DNA from: Cerrena zonata
Lineage: Eukaryota; Basidiomycota; Agaricomycetes; Polyporales; Cerrenaceae
Length of the DNA: 64,000 nucleotides
Direction of reading: 5' to 3'
NCBI GenBank assembly: GCA_038087015.1
Contig: JASBNA010000008.1
Coordinates: 434,001-498,000 of the forward strand
Position 1 is the first letter of the stretch; each line of letters opens with the position of its first letter. The notes below the pieces were generated by a model, which had not been told where the DNA came from, did not search any database, and saw only the letters and a program-made list of their open reading frames with translations. The position numbers and the translations under genes were made by a program. Below are positions 25,808 to 37,100 of this stretch, one piece after another.

Positions 25808-28099
25808 ATGCACCCCAATTGCACGATTTGCGACTCATATTTCCTAGGCTTCCCCATAATCATGCATTCTCCTTTTAATTCTGAGGCAAACACTTCTCAC
25901 AACCGCCTCTCACATCAGTCTGATACAATTGTCGACCGTATTCATCGCGAGATTTTGGATCTCAAGAACGAAGGACGGAAGTTAGGCCTTACCCTCAGAC
26001 TTATCATTCCTGCTGCCATAGTCTTCGTCGGTTCTGCTGGGCCTGCGTTATTCTTTTCGTTATGGATTACTTCCCATATAACCAAGGACTGTGATTGCGA
26101 TCCCTGGTCAAAACATGCTTTCTATCTTAACGAAGGTGTTAAACAAATTGGTGACCAAGAGGTCCCGCGCTTATTTGGTTTGACTATTTCTTCTGCTGCA
26201 GTGAGTGATTCCATATTTCACATAAAATTTCACGTCCTAATTCGGCTTGTGTTCAAGTCCAAAGCAGCCAGTGTTACAAGTTCTGCATTCGCGGCTCTCT
26301 GTTCATTTCACGCTGCTCGGACCTGGCTCAGCCTAAGCGCTGTTTCTCCGGAGGAGTATGGCCTCCCCACTCCACTCCAGTCAGTTCATGCATATTCTTA
26401 TCTTCCCAGCACCTAAAAAAAGCTAAACCGCCTTCCTACCACCAGATATGGTCTCATTATCAATCTACTCACAGATGCGGGGCTTGGATCTCTGATCAGC
26501 GCCGCTCGTTATTTTATCCGAGGACCTAAACATCGTGCAGGGATAACTCCGCTACTCGGTCATTCCTTTTTTGCGATCCTGATCATGTATATCCTCACCA
26601 ATGCCATCAGGTAAGACCACCGCAGTTTGTATCTTTCATGAACTCAACTCATAGTACACGCTCTATCTAGTCTCGTAGATCTTTGGTTACACTCAGGAAC
26701 ATCAGCTGCTTCAATACCGGGCATCTTTCCAGTCACCAGGCCATTTCCATATAGCATCGATCAAGTCGCCTGCTCGCCGTACCCTGCTCAATGGTGGGAC
26801 GCGGACATCTGTTTCATGACTGAAAATGGCTGGGGCGACGGGGTCTCCTCGAAGGTCCCTGGCATGCTCGTTCGCGCCAATAAATCTGATACACTCCAGG
26901 TCATAACGTACGAGCAGAGTACAGCAATCCTCGTCACGCCTGATCTGGAACAGGACCTCCTCTTTCGCGCGAAAACTTTTGGTGCACGTGCATCGTGTGA
27001 ATCTGTGAATTCGCTTTGCACGTCACCGACGGCCAGTAACTGCACTGGATTCCCCGCGGACTTCCCCCCGTATAATGGCACTTCAAATGTAGATGTTGGA
27101 CTCCGAGGAGGAGACTCCAAACTATTTATTCAATCGTCGAACTGTGCATGGAATGCCTCCGACTCTTGTCCGCACATTTCTTCCGATCGGTTTGCTCACT
27201 TAGCGAAGCTGTCTCCCGAAAGGGAACCGGTGAATGCCTACAATCTCTGGATGCAGTTTCTCTGGAAGTCTGAAAGTGGTGCATCATATGGGATCGGAGC
27301 TGGGGAGGAGAGTGGAGCTGTTAGCAGTTTTGACGATTTCGCAACGATGCTGGCGAACTGTACGTTGTCCTTTTACAATGTAACAACGGAGTATTATAAC
27401 GGAACGTGGAAACCCCTTTACGAAGAACTTAGCAACACTGGACTCTCTGACGGCCTTGCTGGACCCACTCGTCTAGGGCACTTTTCCTCGCACCTTATTT
27501 CGAACATCGAGGGAGACGTCTTCTTCGAAACCGAGGCAGATCTCCTCATGGAAAAGCTGGAGATAGAGTTAGCCCGATTGGCTCTTGCTTCTGCCGCAGC
27601 TATTACAAACGTCACGACCGGTACCACCATGCAAAGTTTCGTGAGCCGCGGTGTCACTGGAATATACCCGCTGTGGCCCGTTGTCATCTTCATTGCATTG
27701 CTATACATATATGGAGCTTTCGCATTCGTTGTATTCATCACAATCGTCATATCGATGCAGACAGACTATCTCGCGTTCTCCCGTCACGACGCAAGCACAG
27801 GAAACGTATACGGGAAGCAGGTCACGATACTAGAATTGACCCAAATGCGGCTACGTGGCACATTACCTACTGTCGCAACACTATTTCCCCCTTACCGCCC
27901 TGACGTCAGTCGAGCCGCTCTCTCGGTCGAAACGAACGAGTTGGACATTTTCCGCGAGAAATTCGACGATGCACGACTCCGCGCTGGAGTGCACACTGAC
28001 GAAGATACCGGCACCCTCAGCTTCCGTATTCGCAGGAAGCAACCTTCGGATTTCCAAGGGTCTGTGAATGACGCTGACATTCCTACAAAGTTCGAATGA
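25808..28099 (+). CDS. Five-TM glycoprotein family, member 2
   Basis: Exons are 25,808-26,200, 26,258-26,379, 26,446-26,610 and 26,671-28,099 (702 aa). Intron phases are 0, 2 and 2, and exon 3 is 165 nt in all three complete members. A second in-frame ATG at 25,862 also has a purine at -3 and would give 684 aa. Layout is the same as member 1: soluble N-terminus, four membrane segments, a glycosylated cysteine-bearing ectodomain (NCTGFPADFPPYNGT, YNLWMQFLW, GLSDGLAGPTRLGHF), one late membrane segment (YPLWPVVIFIALLYIYGAF) and a tail with LELTQMRLRGTLPTVA. It is the most diverged of the three. Function is unknown. Confidence 0.85.
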
Positions 28100-28939
28100 G
28101 CAATCAATATTCGATACAATTTTTTGTTTCAAGGACACCTTCCTTTTTAATCTTCACACTCTTTAGACGCCAATCCTCTACCAACAGTAACCACCTTCCT
28201 TCATGTTACGAAAGTTGGTTGTAGCCAACCATCTAAATCTCTGCAAGCCAGGAAAACACATTAACACACGTACAGAGTGGAACTTCCCTAAGGAATCATT
28301 GACTATATCATCAACTTCTTAGCTACGCCATCTGATTGCAGTACCCTTCGGGCTTACCAGAGTCACTTGTCAGCTTCCGCTGATTATTTATCTTCCAATC
28401 CAGCCCTTATGACTTCGTAATGTGACTAACTTGAAGTATATCCTGCCAAACAGGAATTCTTGCACGCATAGATCAATGATGATCGTGTGGTGTACGCTCC
28501 AAAAAAATAAAATACATCTGCAACCAATGGTAAGCCTTCTCTTGGGGCCAGTATGACCAGTGTCTTCGTTTGATGTTTGTGGACCATTTTATAGACACTG
28601 TAACCTTCTTTACCTCATTCGCTCGCATATGAATAACCCAAGCCAAGGTAGAACCTGGGGCGACGCCAGCGGCCAGCGTTCCACTTCTTCCGAACACGTT
28701 CACTTTCCAATTACAGGTGTTATGTATTGGACCCTTCCCTCTGTTTGTATTGTTTCATTGATCTCTTGTGCCGTGTAGTTTTTTAGGAATGATATCTCCG
28801 GCTTCCTCAATGTGTTCCTGATGAAGTCAGCCTAGCCGGGCTCGAAACGGCTATGCACGGTTGAGTGTCATCAACAAAGGCAACGGTTAAATAGGCACCA
28901 TGCACGGTTTACTACGACCGAGTGCACTCACCCACAACC
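28100..28939. other. Intergenic between membrane genes 2 and 3
   Basis: This 840-bp stretch holds the 3' end of member 2 and the promoter of member 3. Open frames are 72-76 codons and show no family motif. An earlier ATG near 28,908 would be out of frame with member 3 after splicing. Confidence 0.5.
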
Positions 28940-31171
28940 ATGCATCGCCCTCTAGGCTCTCAAGTACGTGACATACAACACCGATCCAAAGTAATACTAA
29001 ATATTATCTCAGCAGCCCAAATATGAGAGTATTCAACGCGGAATTACTGTCGGTACCGCAGGACGAAGGTTGGAATTGCTCAGTCTCAAGCTCGTTATCC
29101 CCACTGCGCTGGTTATCATCGGCTCCGCTGGGATGGCGACGTTCTTCTTGCAATGGCTCCTCTCTCACAAGGCCCCTGGACGATATGTATGGGAAGATCA
29201 GGCCTTCCTTCTTGATGAAGGTACAAAGATGCATGGTGGAAATGAGGCTGCTAGTCTGGCGGGGTTAACTATCTCTTCTGCTGCGGTTCGTCGCACATCT
29301 CTTCATACGCAAAATCCTGTCCGTCTAATACCAGTATTTTTTCTAGTCAAAAGTGGTCACTGTTACCTCTCCCGCACTTATAATTCTTTATTCATTCCAT
29401 GCTGCTCGGAACTGGCTTCATATGGGTGATACTGCACCAGAGGAGCAAGTTCCTACTCCACTCCAGTAGGTTGATTCCCTAATGATACCATAATTCTGCC
29501 AGTCTGACTAGTCTATCTGCGAAAGATACGGACTCGTCGTAAACCTACTCAGTAATGGGGGTGTGGGGTCATTATTGACTGCCGCTCGCTATTTTTTCAG
29601 AGGTTCTCAGCGCCGTGCAGGGGTAACCTCCGTGCTCATTCACGCATTCCTCATGACACTCCTCATTTTTCTTCTCACTACTGCTATCAGGTGAGGACTC
29701 GACTTGATTATCTTTTATTAGACAAGAATAAGCTCAAGAAAGCATTTATCACAGTCTCGTAGATCTCTGGTTGCATACCGCAACGGCGACGGTAATCCTA
29801 CCAACGACGACAGAGGTCTCTGCTCCGTTCAAATTCAGCGTTGACCAAACTCTCTGCCCACCGTACCCCGACCCCTTTTGGGAAGCAATCCATCCTTGTC
29901 TTATGTTTCCAGGCGGGTGGGGTAGCGGAGTTGCCTCAAAAGTTCCCGGCATGCTCGTCAGAGCTAACAACTCCGATACACTTCAGACCATAACGCTAGC
30001 CGACTCCGACGATATGGCGGTCTTGGTCAAACCTAACATCACACACTCCTTGGCGTTCCGAGCGAAATCGTTTGGTGCTCAGGCGCAATGCCAGTCTGTG
30101 AATCATCTCTGTGATGTAGCACTGAACTGCACCGGGTTTCCTTCCACCTATCCACCATTTAACGGAACTTGGCGCTCAGAATCCCCCATTCAGAGAGGAG
30201 ATTCTAAGCTATTTATTCAATCGTCCGGCTGCGGGTGGAATAGTACCGAGAATGGTGCAATCTCATGCAGTCACCTACCTACCGAGGACATCGCGACCTA
30301 CGCAGCCGCTCTCAGTGAATTCAGACCACCTCCAGTCAACTCGTACAATCTCTGGATGCAATTCCTCTGGCAATCCGAAGGTGATACCGAATTCGGTACC
30401 GGCGCAGGCGCAGTCAGCGGGGCCGTAACCAAATTCCAAAACTATGCGACCATGTTGACAAACTGTACGCTGCAATTCTACAACCTCACCATCGACTACA
30501 ACAACGGCAAATATTTCCTTGTCGACAAGGAGCTCACCAACACCGGGCTTTCCGACGGGCTCGCAGGGCCCACTCGCCTTGGACACTTTTCCTCATATTT
30601 GATCTCAAATGTCGAAGGCCATGCATTCACCGATAACTCGACCGATGAACTCATGGCGTTCCTTGAACAGGACTTGGCACGGCTGGCACTAGGCTCTGCC
30701 GCATTCATTACCAACATAAACAGTGATACTCTCATGCAGAGTGTTTTGGGGAGCATCATCGTTGGGAGATACCCCTTCTGGCCCGTCTTCATATTCCTCG
30801 CCCTGTTGTACATCCATGCAACCTTGGCCCTCGTTCTCTTCATACAGACTGTTATGACGACACCGACCGAGGTCCTCTCACTATCCGAGGTAGACGGTCT
30901 CGGTGATGGAGAGAAGAAGCAGGTATCGATGCTGGAGTTGACCCAGATGCGACTTCGTGGACCGTTGCCTCTCGTTGCAGCACTCTTCCCTCCTGCACGT
31001 CCTGATGTCAGTCAAGCGGCTTTGTCGATCGAGACCACCGAACTGGATTTGTTCTGCGAGAAGCCGGGCGATGAGCGTGTCCGGGCTGGTCTGCAATCTG
31101 ATAAAGCGAATGGGTCTCTTAGGTTCCGTGTATTCCGGAAGTCGGAAGAGGATCTCACCAAGTCTGATTGA
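28940..31171 (+). CDS. Five-TM glycoprotein family, member 3
   Basis: Five exons: 28,940-28,963, 29,013-29,285, 29,347-29,465, 29,526-29,690 and 29,755-31,171 (665 aa). The first exon codes only eight residues (MHRPLGSQ) and was chosen because its ATG has A at -3 and the 49-nt intron has an ACTAA branch-like site and closes the frame. The rest follows member 1 closely: four early membrane segments, ectodomain with CPPYPDP, ANNSDTLQTITLADSDD, NCTGFP and GLSDGLAGPTRLGHFSSY, one late membrane segment (YPFWPVFIFLALLYIHATLA) and a tail with LELTQMRLRGPLPLVAALF. The last exon from 30,209 onward is duplicated at 44,980-45,942. Confidence 0.85.
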
Positions 31172-31984
31172 GTATGGCGTTCTACTAGTCAATTTGTAGC
31201 AGTTTTCCTCTCTGATATTTATCTTTGAGCTTATTGGCTCAAATCGCACCCTCGCTTCAACTAGAAAAGTTTTCATTTATTAAGAACACCTGCTGGAGTT
31301 CAATGCAACGTATACTCGGACAAACCAACAGTCACACACCTTGATATGCAAGTGACATACAGAAATGATAACTTGACACTCGGTAGTTGTGACACTTGTA
31401 GAGAGACAAAATAAATATTAAACTTGGTTCATCAGATTCACGTTACACCTTCCGAGTTGCACTCAAGTATTGTTTTGTTCGCGGGCTATATGAGCACTAT
31501 GCTCTCGTCGTCTTGGGTCGTCTATTGCAGACGTGCAATATCCTCGTGGTATCCGCGCAAACACGACGGCCGTCAGGTGTACGAGTGCTGAGGACGGGGA
31601 TAGCCCGATGAAGGATTTCGTACTCCTGATATGGCCGTAAATGACGAGCGAGGCAGGATCCGAGGATATAGACTCCTGTTCTTGGGACAGTATCTGCGGC
31701 CGTGTGCGATATACGATGTGTAACAGCTAAGAGGTGTGCGTCCGAGTTGAGTCATCAATTTAGAGCACATAGGAGCGTATTGCTGGGGTCTGAGGAATAG
31801 ACGAAAGTATATGAATAAGATGTAAGTTGTTTGACGAGTATTGAACACTGGGTTCTAAGTCGAGTCGTTTGTATTGTGTCAGAGCATTAAGTCTTCAGTA
31901 TTAGATCGAACAAAGAGTAAGAGTACAAGGGACGCATCAATAAATATGATGCAAAGTAAACCGTGAAATACTAGACGAAGGCTA
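31172..31984. other. Convergent intergenic region, copy A
   Basis: The 3' ends of membrane member 3 and Alba copy A face each other across 813 bp. The region is duplicated at 45,943-46,783, where several small indels have built up. I see no gene in it, and its frames are not kept between copies. Confidence 0.6.
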
Positions 31985-32788
31985 TCATGGCTCTTCTGTT
32001 GTTGGGGCGGTTGGGTCCTTCTTCTGCCTTCGCCGGACACGGCTTCGGGCAGCCTTCGACAGTCTTCGTACGGCAGGCTGCTGATAGCTAAAACAGAGCT
32101 TAGTTATTGTTTTGAAAGATAATATATACACAAATAATACCTGGCACCCGTCCCCTGTAGTTCTGGGTGGCATTTCCGACTGAGGGTGATCTTCATGTAC
32201 GCGACATGTCGCATTTTCAAGCTGTTCCGTGTAGATCAATGCACTATCCACAATAAATAAGTGATATTGTAACGTACTGATTCTTCCCACTCAATGCGTT
32301 AGAAAGTGACTGCTGCCTCTCAGCTTCCGCATCAACCGGTTCTGCATTGGCTTCATCGGGGAGTGTACCGAATTCGTTGTATTGGTGGAGACCAGTCAGT
32401 GAGTTCTGTTCAGCCTCATCAGCCGATAACGTCTTGAGATATTCGCGTTTGATGATCTCGGCTACAGAGACAAGTCTAGGGATGGTGGTCATAGAAGTTG
32501 GCATCCGTTCGCGTTCGCGTTCTGGTTTCGTAAAAGTACCTGGTTCATCTTGTGGTGGTGGCTGTTCCCGATCGGAGGTGTTCTGCTGCTGCGGTTTAGG
32601 AGCTGGTAGCGTGTGTAAGGTTATGGGACGATCAGGATTTTCCTAGCATATGCATTTGTATCAGACGATGGTATGATTTCAGGTGGATTAAGACGTACTT
32701 GCAAGAAGCTGAGAGCGAACTCGATCCAGGACTGCATCTTGCCCTGTTGAGTTATACGAATTTCATGGGGCACCAGCGATTCATCCAT
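31985..32788 (-). CDS. Alba-domain protein, RNase P/MRP p25-like, copy A
   Basis: Minus-strand exons are 32,788-32,699, 32,642-32,278, 32,221-32,141 and 32,087-31,985 (212 aa). The N-terminal third has the Alba pattern: RITQQGKMQSWIEFALSFLQ, then LHTLPAP, then PRLVSVAEIIKREYLKTL and LHQYNEFG. Then ITLSRK and a basic tail (VRRRQKK). Alba-superfamily proteins of this type bind RNA and serve in RNase P/MRP or related complexes; the exact ortholog (Rpp25 or Pop6-like) is not settled. An acidic RERERER run sits mid-protein. I chose the exon 3 acceptor after AACAG because the alternative GATAG is absent in copy B and the frame then gives third-position differences between copies. The gene faces the E2 5' end across 217 bp. 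Confidence 0.8.
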
Positions 32789-33005
32789 TGATTTTCCGGG
32801 TTAGTTATGTTACAAAGTGAAGATGGTGAAGGTACTCGACTACAAGTCCAGTCTTGTGGCGCCCCAAGGCGCGAGCAGTTTCAGTCGCGTTCACGTGGAC
32901 GGAGATGATCGAGATTACGTAACACGCGGTACCATTAGCCCTGGCCGACTATGCCCAGTAAGAGCAACATACCACTTTACCTTAGACCAGCAAGTCTCTT
33001 GAACC
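32789..33005. promoter_or_regulatory. Divergent Alba/E2 promoter, copy A
   Basis: This 217-bp gap lies between two divergent starts. An E-box CACGTG at 32,892-32,897 and a palindrome TTACGTAA at 32,915-32,922 are both kept in copy B, although nearby bases differ. Factor binding is inferred from the motifs only. Confidence 0.5.
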
Positions 33006-33053
33006 ATGCCTCCCCCTGTGGCTTCTCGGGCGAGTGTCCCTGTCACACTCTGA
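33006..33053 (+). pseudogene. E2 gene fragment: first exon only
   Basis: The first eight codons (MPPPVASR) match exon 1 of the complete E2 gene at 47,807. The donor that reads GTGAGT there is GCGAGT here, and homology stops seven bases later. Read through, the frame ends at a TGA at 33,051-33,053. No catalytic domain follows in the next kilobases, so this is a remnant. Confidence 0.85.
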
Positions 33054-34130
33054 CAGGCTGCCCGCTTTCTCCCTTCCTCATGCCTCTCTCCCTTTGCACG
33101 CTCTCGTCCCGTCCTTCCGCTGCTCTGCCAATCTGCCCCAAGCACGCCAACTCTCGCCCCCCAAGCGTCTCTCCCTGGATGCACTGCTTGTCCGCTTGCT
33201 ACTCGCGCCCTCCTCCTGTCCTCTATGCATCAGTACTCGCTCTCCGCTCCCGACCACCTTACTCACCATACAAATGACCTCCTCAGGCTCACAAGACCGA
33301 CTGCAGAGGCGCTCGCCCAACACGTCAAGCACAACACTCGACGAGTGCCAACAACTGTAAGAAAAGCGGTGGACAGTGTGAGTCGACATTCTTCGAGCCA
33401 AACGCCGTACGTACCTTCCCCTTCATCATCACTCTCTCGCGGTCACTGCACGACAGCCACCTACTCCATCCCCTCTCGACTCCTCCCTTTGTCCTCTCCG
33501 CAAACAGTGACGACGACAAGACGTCGTCTCCCTTGTTACTTCCGCACTGTGCTTACCAGAGCACGTCTCCATGTCTCTCATCCCCTTCCGCACTCTCTCA
33601 GATGCCCCTCTACGTCGCGTACAACACACGATGCTTGACTTACGCGGCAACCTGACTCTATGTAATACCCCAAGAGAACATCAACTCCAGCTTTGTCAAC
33701 CCGAAAGATCGCCTAACATACCATTGAATATCAACCGCAGCACAACAGGGTGCTACACGGACGACGGGAGCTGTAAGAAGTGCTGGAAGGCATGAGGCGA
33801 TGTTCTTCCAGTTAAACACGGTACGTACCTTCCAGCTCTCGTGTTCATCGTCTCTCGATGACTCCACAACAGCGACCTGTGTCTCGCTCCATCCTCTCCG
33901 CAAACAGGTACGACATCTCTCTCGTCTTCACACACGGCGATCACACTGCTTGTCGATTCTCTCAGATCCCCCGCTGCCTCATGTACGATTACCGATCTAT
34001 ACACCTCTACCCGTCCCATACCCTGACCAAGCATCAAACCCAGCTTCTCCGCCGTCGACAACCTATGCTCGCCTCTAGTCTCCGCACCATTACCCACATC
34101 CTACTATACACCCATCTCCACTGTCGTTTG
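33038..34130 (+). repeat. Three diverged tandem units of about 415 bp
   Basis: Segments starting near 33,355 and 33,770 share TGTAAGAA at their start, then a CGTACGTACCTTCC word (33,409; 33,828), then TCTCCGCAAACAG (33,498; 33,895) and TCTCAGAT (33,597; 33,960). The stretch 33,038-33,350 looks like a third, weaker unit. All are C/T-rich on the plus strand. Frames are not conserved, so no gene is called. Confidence 0.55.
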
Positions 34131-37100
34131 TTAACTAATACATCAAATGTCGATAATACAAATTGGTGCACGAGTACACACGTGTGACAGGCCGGCATAG
34201 CAAACTATCAAGCGGTGCGTAGATGACCATGCTCGCTCGAGTCGAAAGGAGAGTTTCGACAGCAGACGCGTCCCTATATGCCACACCAAACACCGGCAAG
34301 AATGTCAATGATCTACTCAATGATGATACCGACGTACACCGCTTACCGTCCACTTCAGAGGCGCATCGCTGACAGCTGACTGGACAGCATGCTATCCTGC
34401 GTAGAGCGAGGCCTTGAGTTATCGACAACTCTGGATATCGCACAATGCGCATGAGTGGGGGAAGGAGAGGAGAGGGGGGTGAAGGGCGAGAGGTGAGAGG
34501 TGAGGGATGAGGGAACACGAAGATCCATGGCTTTCTCCCCTCGTCTCCTTTCACCTTTAATACCCATTCACTCATCTCTTCCAGACAGAAACAAACATCC
34601 AGCAACACGGACTAGCCTCAATCCAGATTGCAGAGGGTAGTGCGTACCCACTGCCATGGCTTCGGACTACTTTCCAGGTTTGATTTAGGGGGTAACACAC
34701 ATCGGCGGCGACGGACGAAGGGATGACTCGTCCCCCGGTTCCCTTGGTTTTCTTTCTCGATTAGAGATGGTTGGAAACGAAACGCGGGTCGCGTCTCTTT
34801 CTTGGACTTGGGAAGAGGGGTTGTTGTTTGAGAACCATTGCGGCCAGTGTCGTTTCCGTAGAGCATGAGTCTCGTACAGTCGGAATGATATTATGTTCTT
34901 TTCTTTCGGCTTTTCTGGCACGTCGGAAAACATTCTCTTGAGACGACCGTCGAGTCGGACAAGATGCTGTTGCTGTTCGAGTCGTTTGGAAAACATCTTG
35001 TCGTCTCTAGGTGAGGTTGGTTTTGTTCGATCGGGAAGATGCTAAACACATTATGACAACTTCTTGTTGCCCGAGAATGAACAATCCATCCGAAATGATG
35101 GTCATAAAGCGGCTCTCAACCAGGGGGGTTAAATGTACAAGAGTACAGAACTCTGCTTCGTGTACAACTCGGAAAAGGGGAACAACTACGATCTACTGCT
35201 ATGACAAAAATCCAAGTCTGGGTCGGTGTGTTTCATTCCCAATTCGCTTACCTGAGCGGAAACTAAGAAAAAAGAGAGCCGACATAGAGACAAGGTCAGT
35301 AGCAACAAAGAACTTGTATATCCGGATCCGGATCCGGATCCAACAGTAGCGACTACTTTTTCCGCCGCGAAACGGGGTGGATATTCCTTCGAGTCCAAAT
35401 GTCTGGTTTTCGAGGAAAGCGGTAGGATAGCTCTTGATGAACAGGGTCATACACGACAACCAGAGCTCGTGTCTGTTGTAGATGAAGAGATACCGAGAGG
35501 ATCATCGGTGGAGATAGATTTGCGAGTAGAGGATTTTGAGAAATAGGAAAGCAAAAAATGCTCGAACCGAGGGGGGAATGTTCAGCTCTTGCTAGTTTTC
35601 TATTGCGGAATGATCAGATACCCCCCTGGTTATTGATTGTCTAGACAAAGACAAACTGTGTCATGCAAGAAACGCCAACGGTATTCTCTACTTGCCGTAA
35701 ATCAAATGCTTTCGCGACTCGGAGTAGGAACTTATCGAGACTTTTGTCCCAGCCTTGCCGTCAACTTACAGCGGTGGAAATGCATTGAGTGTCCGACTAC
35801 TAGGCAAGCAACGACGTGGAAAGGACACTGTCAGACAGATATCCCAATCGAGGGCACCGTGCCAGACTGTGTGCAGACGATCATCGCTGTAAAGATTGTA
35901 AACAGTCTGATGCTGAATGACGACGAGCGGGGGGGAAATCCTCATGCACCTACACGAGCCTAGATAGAAACATGACGAACTGTGTGGATTTCTGAACAGT
36001 AGTTGATGTATTGTTTATCGAAGCGAGGGTAGTAAACAGAGTGGGAATCTGATAGCAATAAAACACGGTGTCAATGCGACACTCGTTTCCCAAGTTTCAA
36101 CCGATGTCTAGAAATAGAAATCTATGCGGATTCCATGGGATGAGCAAGCCTTGTCGCTCACAATGCTAACCTAAACCGTCGTCAGAGTGACTCCGAGTCG
36201 ATGCACAAGTGTTTCGTCGCAGGTGGCAGCAAATGAGATGAACGGCATGACGTCGTCTTCATCATCTCGTTCGAGGGCCCTCCTTCGCTCTGTCTATCAC
36301 GACGTCAAGAATGATACATAAAAATGATTTGTGGAAGATGACATACCTTGACCTGGATGCGGTCAGAGCGAGCGGACCACATGAAAACTTGGAAATGGCA
36401 GGCAAGCTGCGAAGTATAACTGAATAGGCGGTTGAGCACCGGCACATTTCGTGTTTGAGGTGACTTGTTGGAGTAAAAAATCATGCCGACATGAGAATGG
36501 TAACTTGATTAGGAGACATGCGTTTACGAACTTCTTTGTCCCTTTTTCTTCCGAGGTTGGCCATTTTCAGTGGACGATGGCGACTTCATGGGATGGGAAT
36601 ATCCTTGGCACAGACCCCACTAAGTTTTCGATAGGTCGGACATCGCATCGGTCATAGATATGACAATAATTATTCGAGTGCATGCAGAAGACAACGAGTG
36701 GAAGAAGAACATACCTTGACAACATGACGATCGTGATCGCAGCCTCGCTGCCGAGATATATCACGTTTATATGGGAATCCTCACCGTCTGTACTCACGCT
36801 CATAGTGAATAAAAACAAATCTGCGAAATGGGTATCTATGAGAGGATTAAGCAGAGGGGCAATGACACGAGCCGTCAGTTGGAATATTCCAGCGCGATAT
36901 ACACTTCGTGTTTCACGGCGAGTTGAAAATCGAGATGTTCCGCTGACCGCAGGAACAGGAATGAAACGCAAAGATCCCTTGACAAGATTTCCACGAGGAA
37001 GACGGTTGAGAGCACAACGCACCACTATTTTGTTCTTCATTCGCGCATCGCGTTTTCTGCCTCGTCGACAACTATTGTGTGAAGCGTCTCGTTTTAGGGA

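Larger units (their letters stand above)
30209..33037 (+). repeat. Direct segmental duplication, copy A
   Basis: This 2.83-kb segment matches 44,980-47,838 in the same orientation with scattered substitutions and small indels. It starts inside the last exon of membrane member 3 (shared word CTATTTATTCAATCG) and ends just after E2 exon 1 (shared CTTCTCGGG, then divergence). It contains the membrane-gene 3' half, the whole Alba gene and the Alba/E2 promoter. In this copy the membrane gene is complete and the E2 is cut. Confidence 0.95.

Noticed and set aside
28908..28980. Earlier ATG for membrane member 3
   Set aside because: After splicing it reaches a stop codon a few residues into the next exon, whereas the ATG at 28,940 continues in frame.
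30275..30843. Minus-strand frames opposite membrane member 3 (also 45,046-45,357 opposite the truncated copy)
   Set aside because: They are antisense to strongly supported coding sequence and occur in both copies only because the segment is duplicated.
32236..32240. GATAG acceptor for Alba copy A intron 2
   Set aside because: The site is absent in copy B and it would give a frame in which the copies differ at non-synonymous positions.
33034..33638. Several 108-137-codon frames
   Set aside because: They sit in C/T-rich tandem units and their frames are not conserved from unit to unit.
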